Assembly: GCA_019022495.1 (NCBI GenBank) | Contig: JAFEKR010000006.1 | Location: forward strand, 620,001-684,000 | Direction of reading: 5' to 3' | From: Epichloe hybrida | Lineage: Eukaryota > Ascomycota > Sordariomycetes > Hypocreales > Clavicipitaceae | Length of the DNA stretch: 64,000 nucleotides | In this document: one piece after another, positions 11,867-23,402 of the stretch | Numbering within the stretch: position 1 is the first letter of the stretch | Layout: each line of letters begins with the position of its first letter | Notes under the pieces: generated by a model | The model's database searches: none | The model's input: the letters and a program-made list of their open reading frames with translations, nothing else | Told to the model about the DNA's origin: nothing | Made by a program: the position numbers and the translations under genes

Positions 11867-14495
11867 ATGGCGCCGCAAGGAGACCGGTTCTCTGCGCCTG
11901 GCTCTGCGAGTTATGGATCCGGTACTATGACTGTGGGGGATGGAACCTGGGAATATGGCAAGAATACTTTCTTGCTTCCGAATCTGCAGGGCGTCAACTT
12001 TGATACGATGAGGTATAATGGTGAGATTTGAACCGACGCTCGCGATTCATTGACTTGGTTGCGCACCGGCTAATGCTGTCTTCTCTCTCCCCCCCTTTTT
12101 TTTTTTTTTTTTTCTTATAGGCATGGGCAATCGCTTCGCCACACTTCCTCAGTACCATCGGATCGTCTTGGCCCACGGCATCATGGGCGCGTTGATCTTC
12201 CTGCTCTTTGTGCCCGCATCAGTCATGCTGGCGCGGTTCCATTCGCGAGAGCCGGGATACGCAATTGTTTATCACGCACAGCTCCACGTCTTTTCTGGGC
12301 TTATGCTCCTTGCCGTCTTTATCTTGGGCTTCTTCGCCGTCGGCCCGGAGCGGAACTTGACCAACCCCCATCACGGCATCGGCGTGGCCATCTTTGTTCT
12401 ATTCATCCTGCAGCTTGTTGGGGGACGCTTGGTGCGTCACATTACGAAACTGCGATCCCTTCGTGTCACGATTCATCAATGGTCTGGAAGAGCTATTGCC
12501 CTCTTAGGAATCGTTCAAGTTCCTCTGGGCCTTACTTTGTACGGCTCGCCCAAGTACTTGTTCATTCTTTATACGCTGTGGATGACCTTTCTGCTGCTGG
12601 TCTACTTCATTCTGAGCTATCGATCTGAGGGACGACACCGCGAGTTATACATGGGGTCTCGTCGATCCGAAGCCGGCCATACCCGTGTCACTGAGTCCGA
12701 GTACTTTTCTCGGGGCCCCAGGCATGAACGCAGTGGCTGGATGATGAACTGGCTAGGCCCTCTTGCCGCAGGCGCTGGAGCCTGGGCATTATTACGGGGC
12801 CGGAACAAGGACAAGAGCCGCGATGCCAGTCCTACTCGGTCTCGGTCGTTTATCAGCAGCCGTGGTCCCGAAGTCTTGCCCTCCCGACGTGGCTCAGAGA
12901 GCTACATCAGCGAGAAATACTCCGAGGCACCCAAGAAGGGCAGCAGCGGTGGCGGATTCGCGAGATTACTTACGACAGCTGCCGCTGTCCTAGGTGCTGG
13001 GAAACTAGTTTCAGGAGTCATGAGTCGTCGCAATGACAGACGGCACGACGAGGAGTATTCTGCGGTGTCGACCGAAACTCCACGAAGACATAGATCAGGG
13101 CGCGGCGGCGGCACCACCTTGAGCGAATTCAGCAGCGACTACACCGACTATTCTCGCAGACCAGACGAGACACACTCTTCTCTGTTGCCGCCTTCGGCCT
13201 ACCCTGCTGGAAGGGGACCAGATCCGAGACGCCCGGTGACCCCTCAACCTCTCCACTCACGGGGCCGCGACCTCGACGAGTCTGACTACTCCTCCTACGT
13301 GAGCCCCTCTCGGCGCCCACAGGATGACCGCCGAGGCGATGGCTTGGCCAGGGGAATATTGGGCGGCTTGGGAATGGGATGGCTTGCCAAGAAGCTTGCA
13401 GACAGGCGTGCCAGGAAGGAGCTGGATAGATTGCGCGAGGAGGACGATATGAGGTCTGGGATATCGGGATCTCGATACACCGGCGACGGGCATCCATCAC
13501 CATCTAGACGAGACTCGCGCAGACCTCGACCGATCAGACGAGCTACCGGACACCCGGGGACTACAGATTTATCCGAGCTGTCGAGTGTGACGGAGTCCTC
13601 GGTTGAAACACGACCGATTGGAAGCTCATACACTGCAGGCCCTTCGACGACACACACGGGCACTGCCCGCCCCCCCGTTGTGCCCGTGCCCGCGCCCGCG
13701 CCTGTACCAGAGTCTGGTAACCACCCCAGGTCGCGATCGAGGTCTAGGGCGAGACATTCATCAGCGTCGATGCCTGCCATGCCAGCTGATCCTCATGGGA
13801 TCTTGCACTCGGAAGCAGAATCACACCACATGTCGTCTGCGGGTGGCCGTCCAAAACGCCGGGACTCTTCTAGAAGAAGACGAGCGGGAGACAGGGCAGC
13901 AGCCGCAGCCGCGGAACGGGCTGGCCAAGTCGCCGCCTCGGAAAGAGACCATTTCGGTTCTCCCACAAGCCAGCCTGTCAGCGTCAAGGTTAAGATGCAC
14001 GATGACAGGGACAGAAACGTGACTTTACGTCGTTTAACAGACGAAGAAGCCAGGGCTGCCCGAGGACCTCGAAGCCGGGGCGATTCTGGAAGTAGCCTAT
14101 CGGAGCTAGAATCTCCCAGTCACGGCCGTCGATACAGACGTGACTCGAGCCAGAGGAGGGCGGAGCGGTCTGCAGAAAGGCGAGCCGAAGAGCATGACAA
14201 GCTCGCGCCATTGTCCCCTCCCAACCCGTCATTTGCAAAAGGTGGCCGGAGGAACAAAGATTCGGCGTACTATTCCGGACAGCCAGGGCCATCGGGTGCA
14301 TCTCCCGTGGGCCAACAAACCGTGTCCAGCCTGGGGTCAGAAAGCCACGGCACGTGGAGCGCGATGAGCGCGTCGCCGAGCGGACCAGCCAAGGGCGCCG
14401 AGTCGGTGGCGGCAGAAGACAGGAGACGTCGGCGACGACTCGAGCGACGGGGTGCTGGCAGCGCGAGACCCTCGGAGTCGGACATGTTTGAGTGA
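11867..14495 (+). CDS. Cytochrome b561-domain membrane protein with long disordered tail
   Basis: Two exons, 11867-12020 and 12121-14495 (842 residues). The 100-base intron has a GTGAGA donor and a C/T-rich TTATAG acceptor. The N-terminal domain has about five membrane helices with b561-type histidines: LAHGIMGALIF, YHAQLHVFSGL, NPHHGIGVAIF and IHQWSGRAIALLG. These would bind two hemes for transmembrane electron transfer, typically in ferric or ascorbate-linked reduction. There is no visible DOMON domain. From about residue 260 the chain is a very long Arg/Ser-rich disordered tail with two Gly/Ala-rich amphipathic segments (GGGFARLLTTAAAVLGAG and GGLGMGWLAKKL) and an Arg-rich end. The upstream leader carries a CGTTCC-type repeat (about 11640-11674). 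The heme assignment comes from motif pattern only. Confidence 0.8.
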
Positions 14496-17404
14496 TGGGA
14501 GTGCTGGCTGAATAATGTTGGCACCGATCAACATAATCTTGGTCTTTGTCACTGCGGGGCGGGAATGGCTGAACACGGAGCCCGTTTGTACAAAAACCCG
14601 GACGATGGACATGGGGTTCTGGCGTTATCGGAGGTTTCTTCTGGGGAACACCCGAAGAAAACGGGTGTATCTAAGGAATGAAATAGGCTTGTGAAGGAAA
14701 ATTTGCCATGTGCATGTATATAGGAGGTTGATCAGAGACGGGCACGACGTGTTTTGTGGGTATAGATGCATGTTGGTGCTGTGGAAACAGCACACATTGA
14801 CGAATGAAACTTGTTGATATTGAAATGGAGCACGAGCCGAGCATCGAATCATTGAAATGCGCAGCAGAGACTTGAAGCCGAAACGGAACATGCACCTTGT
14901 GCTTATGCTGCGATGATGACGAACCTGTGATGACGTCATTTCAGATGTTGCGGACGAACAAACAGTTCCCTGGTTGAATTGTCGAACCATGCAGCTAGGC
15001 CCAGACAGAACCCAGAATCTTGCTTAATGGACGTTTCTACTTGGCCTCAACGGGGTGCGGGAAACCTTGGGTTTCTCCCCCGTTGGATGTTTCTGATTGC
15101 AAGTACGCCATCCGTAATCCGTAGTTTAAATGTCATTCTTGCGTTGAAAAAGGGGGATCTGGACCCTGTTGGACGACGTGGTCCACCGACAATGACGTCC
15201 CGACGAAATGCGTGCTTGCCACATGTGTCTCGTACGAGGGAATGGGCTAATAAGTCGAGCCTGACCGACCTGGGACCGGGCTAATCTTGCAGTTACTTTT
15301 CCTTTGGTGAGTTAACGGATAGGGCTAATTAACCTCCATTTTTTTTTAGTAAGACACGGGAAAATAAAAGGCACGGAAATGTGTGGCTCTTTAATATACT
15401 CCGTGTTATCTACAACAGAAGTGATTGGGACCGGCTTAATTAGCATTGAATTTTTTTTTTTTTTTTCTCTTCTTCTCTTCTTGAGCGACAGTGTAATAGA
15501 GGATAATTTCGTTTAAGCACACCCCCTTGTCGCGTGACAGCTTGGACCCTGCTGCGCTCTGGGTTTTCCCGAACCGAAAGGGATGAAAAGAAAAGCGTGA
15601 AGGAACAGGAATGCGTCGGTGCCGCCGATTGATTTACAGGGCCAAAAACATATACTTGAACTGCTGTCAAAGCTGGTACATACTATACATACATTCGAGG
15701 GCTTCCAAACACATGGTGTGCGAACATGTCGTCGCGTGGCAATCTCGCCAAGCTCTGGCTGAGACGGATGCGCGAAATACATACTTGGTCCCGGCAATCC
15801 CCGGCAATCCGGTACCTATTGTGTCGAGATTTGAGAATGGACGAACTCATGGGCACTGGGGGCAAATTTTGCGGAGACTTGATTGTTGGTAGCTCTTGGA
15901 TGCTTGCGTCGTTTGCCGGATGCGGATGCGGATGGTAATTAGTAAGGCGACGTTTTCCTCGACACAGTGAATCGGAACCGAAAAGAGTCTTCAACAGGTA
16001 TCTAGAGATGCAGCTAGTGGAAAGCCAGAGGTGCATGGCAGCTCACCAAGCTGTTGTTCTTCTTCGTCTTGTTTCTCTGCAGAAAGAACCCGCCCGCGAC
16101 GGATGGGCTTCACGCACAGTGTGATATGGACAGTGCATACTGTGGAGGATCCGCCGCACATACTTCGCATGTGCTCTCCGCATGTACTCCACATGTACTC
16201 CGTACCGCGGAGCAAACACCAGCAGACTGGAGGAGACTTTGCTTTTGGCCCAACCCTATTGCCGGACTCTGGTTGTTTTACGTATGTACATACAATTCTT
16301 TTTTGACTCACCGCGCAATCAACCGACGTGCACTCAAGAGCCATGACTCGGAGGCCCATGTGCAGGGATGGATGCATCCGTATGCATTTCCTCGTCCGCC
16401 ATTGGCCCATTGGCTGTCACCCCTGACCTGACTGACCATCTGAAGTGTGGGAGGCCGGCCCACCGACAGCCACCAGTGCGAACTAACTAATAGCAGATAA
16501 GCAGATGCCCTTCTTTTTTTTTTCCTTCTTCCACGTCTCAAGTTGCTGGCCCCCCCGATGCCCCCCGATGCCCCCCAATGTATTCTGGTCCCAGAGTCAC
16601 AGGAGACGACAACGCTTCGACGAGGTGACGGCGACACGCTCTTTACAACCAACTCCCTTCATCGTCGCTCGACGCTTTCGAAAAATACCCATCACCCCGG
16701 CGCCTTGTAGTGCCGAGATGCGCTGCTACTTCAGGTTCCAACTGTAAATGGCAAATGCTCGAGGTTCGTCAATCCGATGGATGCCCCTGTCGTCTTCTGC
16801 CCACAACCCCTTTCCCCGAAGTTCGGGACTGCCTCACTATCGGTTGGCTGCGCTCTTGGATGGCCATGATTTGAACCTTTTTGCGTCTCTACATTTCCAC
16901 AAACGGCCTCGCCTGCTCCAATTGGATTTGGGATCGCGCTTCCGAGAGCCACTGTTGCAAGGTTGTCTGTCTTGTTTGTCTCCAACTCGCCGACCTCCAA
17001 GCTCGTACGAGCTTGGACATGGTGTAATTTCCTTGTTCTGCTTGCGACAGATGCCTCTTTTTTTTTCTCTCTTGTTGTTGTGTGTTCTGCCATCCTTCAC
17101 TTGTCGAATCTCGAATCGAATCACGCACGTCCCGCTGTAGCGGTTCCAGACTGTGCCCGGAATCATCATGCCCTGAACTAACACGCTGCAGTTTCCTACA
17201 TTACTACCTCGGCTTGCTTCGAATCAGCGCCCATCCTTGGCGTCTTAGCGTTTCATTGTCATCATAGCACTTTAGCGAACCTGTGCACTGGCTGGCTTGC
17301 TTTGCTGCACAGTAACACACATCGTTTTACAAATCTTTTTATCAAGGTCGTCCTGACGACATCGAGACGAAAGCCCTCGAAAACCTCGATATTCAGTCGT
17401 ATAA
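14496..17404. other. 2.9-kb gene-poor interval
   Basis: Many short open frames occur on both strands, but none has a recognisable protein, a consistent intron structure or a good start context. Contents seen: poly-T runs at about 15451-15466 and 16513-16522, ATCCGTA-type short motifs at 15110-15123, and TACTCCGT at 15397-15404. The last few hundred bases are probably the 5' leader of the gene at 17405. A non-coding RNA cannot be excluded. Confidence 0.5.
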
Positions 17405-20400
17405 ATGACAATGTCTAGTCCAACCATGGACTCCAATTGGTCCTTTGGGTCGCCTGGAATGACCTCACCCAGGCACGTGAGGTCAAGAACTCAGAGTATT
17501 TCCAGTGACAGACAATCGACCATTGGGTTCGGCCTCGTCTTGCCACCTCTATCCATCTCTCCTGAATCCTGTTTCATCGCCGTCAGCGCCGCCTCTCAGA
17601 TCATCACCAACGACCATGACAGTCATGCAGATGCCTGGTATGACCAAAATGGCATCGAGCCAGCGGTGGAGACAGCCACGATATCTGGCCCAGCCTTGCG
17701 CCTGGTCAATGACTTTCTAGATCAGCTGTTGTTGAATTTTCTGCAGTTGTCGAAATCTACCAACCTTTCAGCCCTCCGGCCAGCCATCATTGAGGTACTC
17801 AAGCCCAAGCTTGCCAAGGACGCCATCAGCAACGCTGAAGAAGAATTAAAAGAATACTTGGGAGGCGGCAATGAAGATGACTTTGTCAAACCCCACGGCT
17901 CAGGGGTCTCGCAAAACTGGGATTTGGAGCTGGCTTGGAAGCGAACTCGCCTTCGATGTATGGTTTATTCATCACTTGGAGACTTGGAAGAGGAAGACGA
18001 AGACATATACATGGAAGAGGAAAATTTGGACCTCGGCACGAATGAGCACATTTCCGACATTGTTTCGCCCGCCGTCGCCATTTTCCTGACCTCTGTGCTG
18101 GAATACATGGGCGAACTGACCCTGACTGTGGCGGGTCAAGCCGCGTACCAACGAGTCCGAACCAAGATCGAAAGGGAGCTCAAGGAAGGATCCCGCAATC
18201 CATCGGATCCCGCAGATCGAATCGTTGTCAGTGACTCTGACATGGAGCGGGTTGCGCTGGACCGCACTCTGGGACGTCTATGGCGTGGTTGGAAGAAGAG
18301 AATGCGAACTCCCGCCGCAAACGATGTCATCGGGCGCCCATTCTCAAAGGCTCTGTCGGTCCCATTGAAACAGGAATATGGGGCTCCAGGACAGAGCATG
18401 ACGGGTTCGCCAAGATGCGCCACCAGCAGTGATGGCAGTAATGAGCCTCGCAAATCTCAGGAGCATCTCGAGCAGCCCATCGTGGAGGATGTCCAAGCCG
18501 CGGATATCCCCTTGCCCATGACGGATGAGGATGTAAATGAGATCGAGGTTCCAGGCCTCGCACATTACAGCGACGACGAGACTGATGCGGAGGCGGATGA
18601 GGAAGAGCGTACGCCGAAGCGACCAAGGAGCTTACTGCTTCCGAGTTCCATCACATTGATCGCCACAAGGACGAGATCTTTGTCCGTTCCAACCCGTGCA
18701 GTTCCTAGTTTCCATCCTTCCCGGACCCGACGAAAGCACTCGCGAATAATAATATCTGCTCCCGGCTCAGAAGCCACGCCAGACGATGCTGCCAAGTTGG
18801 CTGAGACACGGGTGGCCCAGGACAGCCAGAGTGACGATTCAGAGTATGATGATGCCGCTGAGCAAGTCGCCTACGAGAAGGCCGAGATCATGACGTCCTC
18901 ACGAGTATCAGTATCCGGCAGCTGTTACTCTGCCGAAACCGACGCCAACAGCAAACACAAACACGGTCCTCCCCGCACAAGATCATCCAGCGTGCACTCT
19001 GCGCGAATAATTGATGTCGCGGCACCAAAAAGCCCGAGCCCTCGGAGCCCTCGGAGCCCCGCTCACTCTCGACCAGGCTCTTTGGATGGTAAATCAGACG
19101 GGCTTCGTTCCGCGACTTTGTCTGGCGTCGCCGCTGGCGTTGCCGCTGCTACCCCGGAGGATAGACGTGAAACACCTGGTCAAAAGCCAGCAGGACAAGC
19201 GGCGACGAGCAAAGGGCCGACGCATAACACATCAATCTCCGAAACTGATGAAACACGGACGCAAACCCAACAGCCGTCGACGAGGGAGCCTGGTCGAAAC
19301 AAGGCCTTGCCAGATGCCCCGGCCTTGTTGGCAGCTGGCAGCATTCATGTGCCCACCACCAAAGGACGCAAAAAGGGCCCCCCTGGCAAGATTAACACAA
19401 AGCTGCAAACATGGAATGCACATGGAGAAGACGAAGACGAACAAGCACCGCCAAGTGCCAGAGCTGTCCCCCTGCCCGTCACTCCGGCGAATTATGCTGC
19501 CGAGGAAGAAGGCGTGCCAGGTTTTCCACCAAGAGCATCGGGCCACGGTGGGAGACAAAGCCCAAGGACGGAGAGTAGAGGGATTGTGACAATCGAGCGG
19601 ACCAGAACCCTCGAGTCCGCCGACGAAGTCAGTCTCCCGCTCCAAAGTGGTCTCAACAGCCGCCAAGTCCACACAGCCGCCTCATCCGTCTCCTCTGCAA
19701 CCTCCCGACTCAAGCTTGTGCGGACATCCGAGGATGACTCCAGCCGTTCAGAGAGTGTGGCCCGTAACTTTGAGGAACTGATCCAGAGCAACCAGACCAT
19801 TACGTATACTCTGACACCAGAGAACATGCGTGATGTTGACGCAAGTCCACTCTTCTTCTTCTTCTTCTACTTTCGTACTAATTGTCTCTGATGAATAGGC
19901 AAAGAGTCCCGTGGTTACAAAATTCGCACGCCGAAAGAGCGAAGACGTCCGGGCACTCAACTCGCCAAAATTCCCTCCCTCAAACTCAGGGAGACAGCCG
20001 TCTCCGCGCCTGCCTTCCGCGCCCAGCAGCCCCAAGATCGTCGAAGGCAAGACTCCCATCGCCACCAAGCCTTCTGGCTCCGGACCTCGAGCACCACCAA
20101 CCGGTTCGGTTATATCCACCAGTCGTGAAAGCGTAACACTAGCCAGGGAGGCCCGCGTACCGACAGACACAACAACGGCCGACTTTGCTGAATTCATCAA
20201 ATTCACAGGGCCGGCAGACGAAAGCAAGGCGCACACTGTCCCGAGACTCGCCTCGCCAGTCAGTCCTGGAAAGAGTGTCAGAGATTCGCGACGAGCTTCT
20301 ACCACGAGCAGTATCAACCGCGCGCGCCACCAGCCTCGCGACGCCGCCGTGGACAGCAGGTCAGATAATTCGGACTTGATTGACTTCATCCGACAAGGCC

Positions 20401-21380
20401 CGCCCATTGCGCCCGGCAATCATCGCATTCCCCGACACGTTGCTCCGTTCCGCACAACCATGGACTCGGATCAAATGGCTGGGGCCATTGGTGGCAAAGC
20501 AGTGGACGCAAGTCTCCCTGATATTCGCAACAGTCAAGGCTCGACCAATGTCACCGACAGCTCCATGCCTTCGGTGCACTCATCTGTCAACTCGAAGTCT
20601 GCGCTCCTCAGAAACAAGGGTGCCTCGACAATGCCGGCCAGCAAGATGTTTGCAGGCGAAGACGATGCAATGCCCAAGCGAAAGACGAGACGGGCTCGGG
20701 ATCCGTATGCCATTGACTTGAGTGACGAGGAGGAGGAGGAGGATGAAGAAGAAGAAGAAGAAGATGATGATGATGATGATGATGACCATGCCGCGGAGAC
20801 ACCCAGAATTCCAGCCAAGAAGGAGGAAAGCCTGGCTGAGTTTCTTCGAAACTACGACCCTCCACCGGAGCCTGTCTCTTCACTCCCACAACTGCCCAAG
20901 AAAAAGGCCAGTGCTCCCAGCCTGATGGGGAGATTTACCCGCGGCGTCGGCAAGGACAAGGACAAGGACAAGGATTCCGCATCCAACATCAGAGGAGGGC
21001 AAGAAACAAGGTCGGTGCACAGCCGCGCCAGTGGACGGGGTTATATTCCCATCCAAGTCAACTTGCCAGCAGGCTACGACATGCTCGGCCCCGTCGACAA
21101 GACTAGTAGGCCCTCGGTCAGTCGGACGCGAGGAACCTCCATCGCCTCTTCCACCACAGCTGCGAGAAGACCAATGAAGAGGTTTGAGCCACGCGAGGCA
21201 GTGACCAACCACAGCCACACGGCAGACCTGGCAGCTTTTCTGCGCGATTCCGCACCACCTCCCAACAACTCGCCTACGGTCATCGATCGGGCGCCTTCTC
21301 GTCAAGAAGAGAGTGGCGGGAGCGGCGGCGGTGGCATTGCAAAGATGTTTGGCCGCCGGAAGAAACCCTTGGTGGTGTAG
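17405..21380 (+). CDS. Large disordered protein with four F-[RK]-PP-type motifs
   Basis: Exons 17405-19840 and 19899-21380 give 1305 residues. The intron has a GC donor (GCAAGT), a near-perfect branch site (TACTAAT) and a TAG acceptor. GC is the best phase-compatible donor. Residues of about 40-290 are the only region that looks folded, with helical stretches such as ALRLVNDFLDQLLLNFLQL and an acidic loop. The rest is Ser/Pro/Arg-rich and disordered, with an Asp/Glu run (about 20725-20790) and a Lys-Asp repeat. Four related short motifs occur in the second exon: ADFAEFIKFTGP, SDLIDFIRQGPP, ESLAEFLRNYDPPP and ADLAAFLRDSAPPP. In my memory, fungal proteins of this type are often named Flo11-like, but there is no signal peptide or wall domain here, so I do not infer flocculation. 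Function unknown. Confidence 0.8.
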
Positions 21381-21974
21381 AAGGGAAGAAGCAGAAATAA
21401 ATTGATGACCTATGACGCCTTTTCTTTTTTTTTTTTTTTTTTTTGTGTGTGCGTGTATGCACATGTATAATACTTTCATCACTCCCCAGTCTCTTTGTAC
21501 GAGCACCGTTTTCCACGTGTCCATCAACCACGTTGGTTCATCAGCCAGTCAGTTCTCAGAATTTCCACTTGACCGCTCTCCTCACCTGGTAAGGTGGGGC
21601 GCGGCACAAGCAACCGGAGCGTCACGGATAAGTCGGACTACGGAGTTGTGGGCGAGGTGTTTTAATAATAGGCTGATTACTCTTTCTATTATGCTAAATT
21701 TACGGAGTGTTCGTTCCGTAGCTTCCTAACGTATGATAATGGTCTGATAATTCTATCATAGCTACGGATTATACAATTAACTTTTCAAGAACACAAAATA
21801 TTACTATCTAGTAGGATTCCGGAGATTCCGCTTCACAAGTATACGTAAAGGTAGCCTACTAGCAAAACATGCTAGCTTAAAAAAAGAAAATTAGCATTAA
21901 TAAACTCCTCCTTCCTACTTACGAATCCAATCTCATCTCATCTCATCTATACTACGGAGTAAACAGCAACAAAA

Positions 21975-22386
21975 ATGAAGCTCTTCTTGCTCCTCTCAAT
22001 CCCGGCTATGGCCATGGCCATTCGTCATGGTGATGGTGATGGTCACAATGGCGATGATCATGGGAGCTCTATTCATCGCCGCGACCCGTTTGACCCGACT
22101 TATCAGTACGTCTACTGCAGCGACCGATCCCTTGGCGATTGCCAAGCCTTTCACGCGACGGGAAAGGCCTTTTGCGTAAGATAACCGTGACGCATATATA
22201 TTATTCCTGCCCTTCTAGTAGTCTTAACTAACTGCGCTCTAGTGTGCTGATAAGGAGACTTCCGATTACCGAAATATGTATCCAAATATTGGGCCATTGC
22301 AAAATTGGAAACCTAAAAAGTCGAGGAAGCCTATTCCATGTGAGAAGCCCGGGAAAACTTGGTGCGTGAAATGGGGAGGGTATTAA
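21975..22386 (+). CDS. Small secreted cysteine-containing protein, copy 1
   Basis: Exons 21975-22175 and 22243-22386 give 114 residues. The intron starts GTAAGA and ends CTCTAG in phase 0. There is a clear signal peptide (MKLFLLLSIPAMAMA). The mature part starts with a His/Gly/Asp-rich stretch and has six cysteines: YCSDRSLGDC, then adjacent Cys-Cys across the intron, then PCEKPGKTWC. Size, secretion signal and paired cysteines make it effector-like, but no family is recognised and no activity should be assumed. The stop codon TAA overlaps the left end of the MITE-like element that follows, so the last residues (VKWGGY) may be a product of that insertion. TACGGAGTA lies 14 bases before the start. 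Confidence 0.75.
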
Positions 22387-22755
22387 ACGCGCATATCGCG
22401 GCTTTTTTTTTTAAATGCGCATATCGCGTTTGTCATGAAACGGAAGAAGTACCTTTCCACCTCATCCCCCGATGAATATTAGCTCTATCTAATAGCAAAA
22501 TTGCAGGCAGCTTGATGAATACAACGCTCAAAACGCTCATATAACCTCCATTGTACTCCGTAGAATTCCTTCCCTTTCTTTTTCTTTTTATTATCACAAC
22601 GCCTTACAACGTAACGTAACAACGCAAAGTAATAAGGCATATCGCACGTATAGGCATCTCAATTAATAGCGAAAAATTAACAAGACGCGAGCCACACTAA
22701 AATTGGGTCCGGAGACTATCCTTCTAGATTAGGACTAATGCGATATGCGCGTTTA
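22384..22755. mobile_element. MITE-like element with 14-bp terminal inverted repeats and TA flanks
   Basis: A perfect 16-base inverted match, TAAACGCGCATATCGC at 22384-22399 and its complement at 22740-22755, brackets 372 bases. Read as TA plus a 14-base terminal repeat at each end, it fits a non-autonomous Tc1/mariner-type element with a TA target duplication. Inside, GCATATCGC recurs near 22419-22427 and 22637. There is no coding capacity. The duplicate gene copy has no such sequence after its stop. Family unknown. Confidence 0.6.
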
Positions 22756-22966
22756 GTGACCCTTTCCTATCATGCTAAATTTAGCTTCCCAACGTATGAT
22801 AATTGTATAATTAACTGTACGAACCACTTTCTATGTAGTACGTCCGTACGTCCGTAGGATTCCGGAGATTCCGGTTTATAAGTATGCATACATAAGGCAG
22901 CCTGCTAGCATGTTCAGTTAGCTTAAAAAAAAAAAAAGAATGATTAATCCATAAACAAGTCCTTCC

Positions 22967-22975
22967 TACTCCGTA
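22967..22975. repeat. TACTCCGTA nonamer absent from the paralogous copy
   Basis: Copy 2 reads CCTTCCTACTCCGTACTTAC where copy 1 (near 21913) reads CCTTCCTACTTAC. The only difference is an added CTCCGTA, which turns a single TA into TA-CTCCG-TA. Confidence 0.8.
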
Positions 22976-23023
22976 CTTACAAATCCAAAAAATCCAATCC
23001 AATCTCATCTATTCCAACCAAAA

Positions 23024-23402
23024 ATGAAGCTCTTCTTGCTCCTCTTAATCCCGGCCATGGACTTGGCCATTGGTCAAGGTTCTGACGACCCTCGCATTGA
23101 CCTCCCTCCTTGGGTCCCTAACCCTGACCACCCCCGTGCGTTGGTGTACTGCCGCGGCCGAAGCCTTGGCCATTGCGAAACCGACTCTGTTAAGTTAAAG
23201 GGTCATGTCTATTGCGTAAGATGACTGACCGTCACGCATACATACATATTACTCCTGCCCTTTTAGTAGTCTAATGCTAACTGCGCTCTAGTGTACCACT
23301 AAGGGGGGGGATCGCAATTACCAAGATTCCAAACAAGATTATGGGCCATTGAAATGGCCTGTCAAATGTGTAAAGCCTGGGGGACCTCGGTGCGTGATCT
23401 GA
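23024..23402 (+). CDS. Small secreted cysteine-containing protein, copy 2
   Basis: Exons 23024-23215 and 23292-23402 give 100 residues. Intron position, phase and splice sequences match copy 1. The signal peptide is MKLFLLLLIPAMDLA, followed by GQGSDD. Six cysteines are kept in the same order: VYCRGRSLGHC, VYC-C across the intron, KCVKPGGPRC. The Pro-rich segment (DLPPWVPNPDHP) replaces the His/Gly stretch of copy 1. Retention of all cysteines and the splice sites despite much divergence suggests both copies stayed under selection. Function unknown; secreted effector-like. Confidence 0.75.

Larger units (their letters stand above)
21681..23402 (+). repeat. Tandem segmental duplication carrying two paralogous secreted-protein genes
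   Basis: About 700 bases beginning near 21681 (TATTATGCTAAATTTA) are repeated from about 22763 (TATCATGCTAAATTTA). Shared blocks include AACGTATGATAAT, GGATTCCGGAGATTCCG, TCCTTCCTA, the start ATGAAGCTCTTCTTGCTCCT, the coding exons and the intron with its GCGTAAG donor region and CTGCGCTCTAG acceptor. The copies differ by small indels and many substitutions, so the duplication is not recent. The promoter regions differ by insertions bounded by TA, described under the nonamer entries. Confidence 0.85.

Noticed and set aside
12021..12045. tRNA T-arm-like sequence (complement reads GGTTCAAATCTCAC)
   Set aside because: The flanking bases do not pair into a T stem and it lies at the donor of the b561 gene intron.
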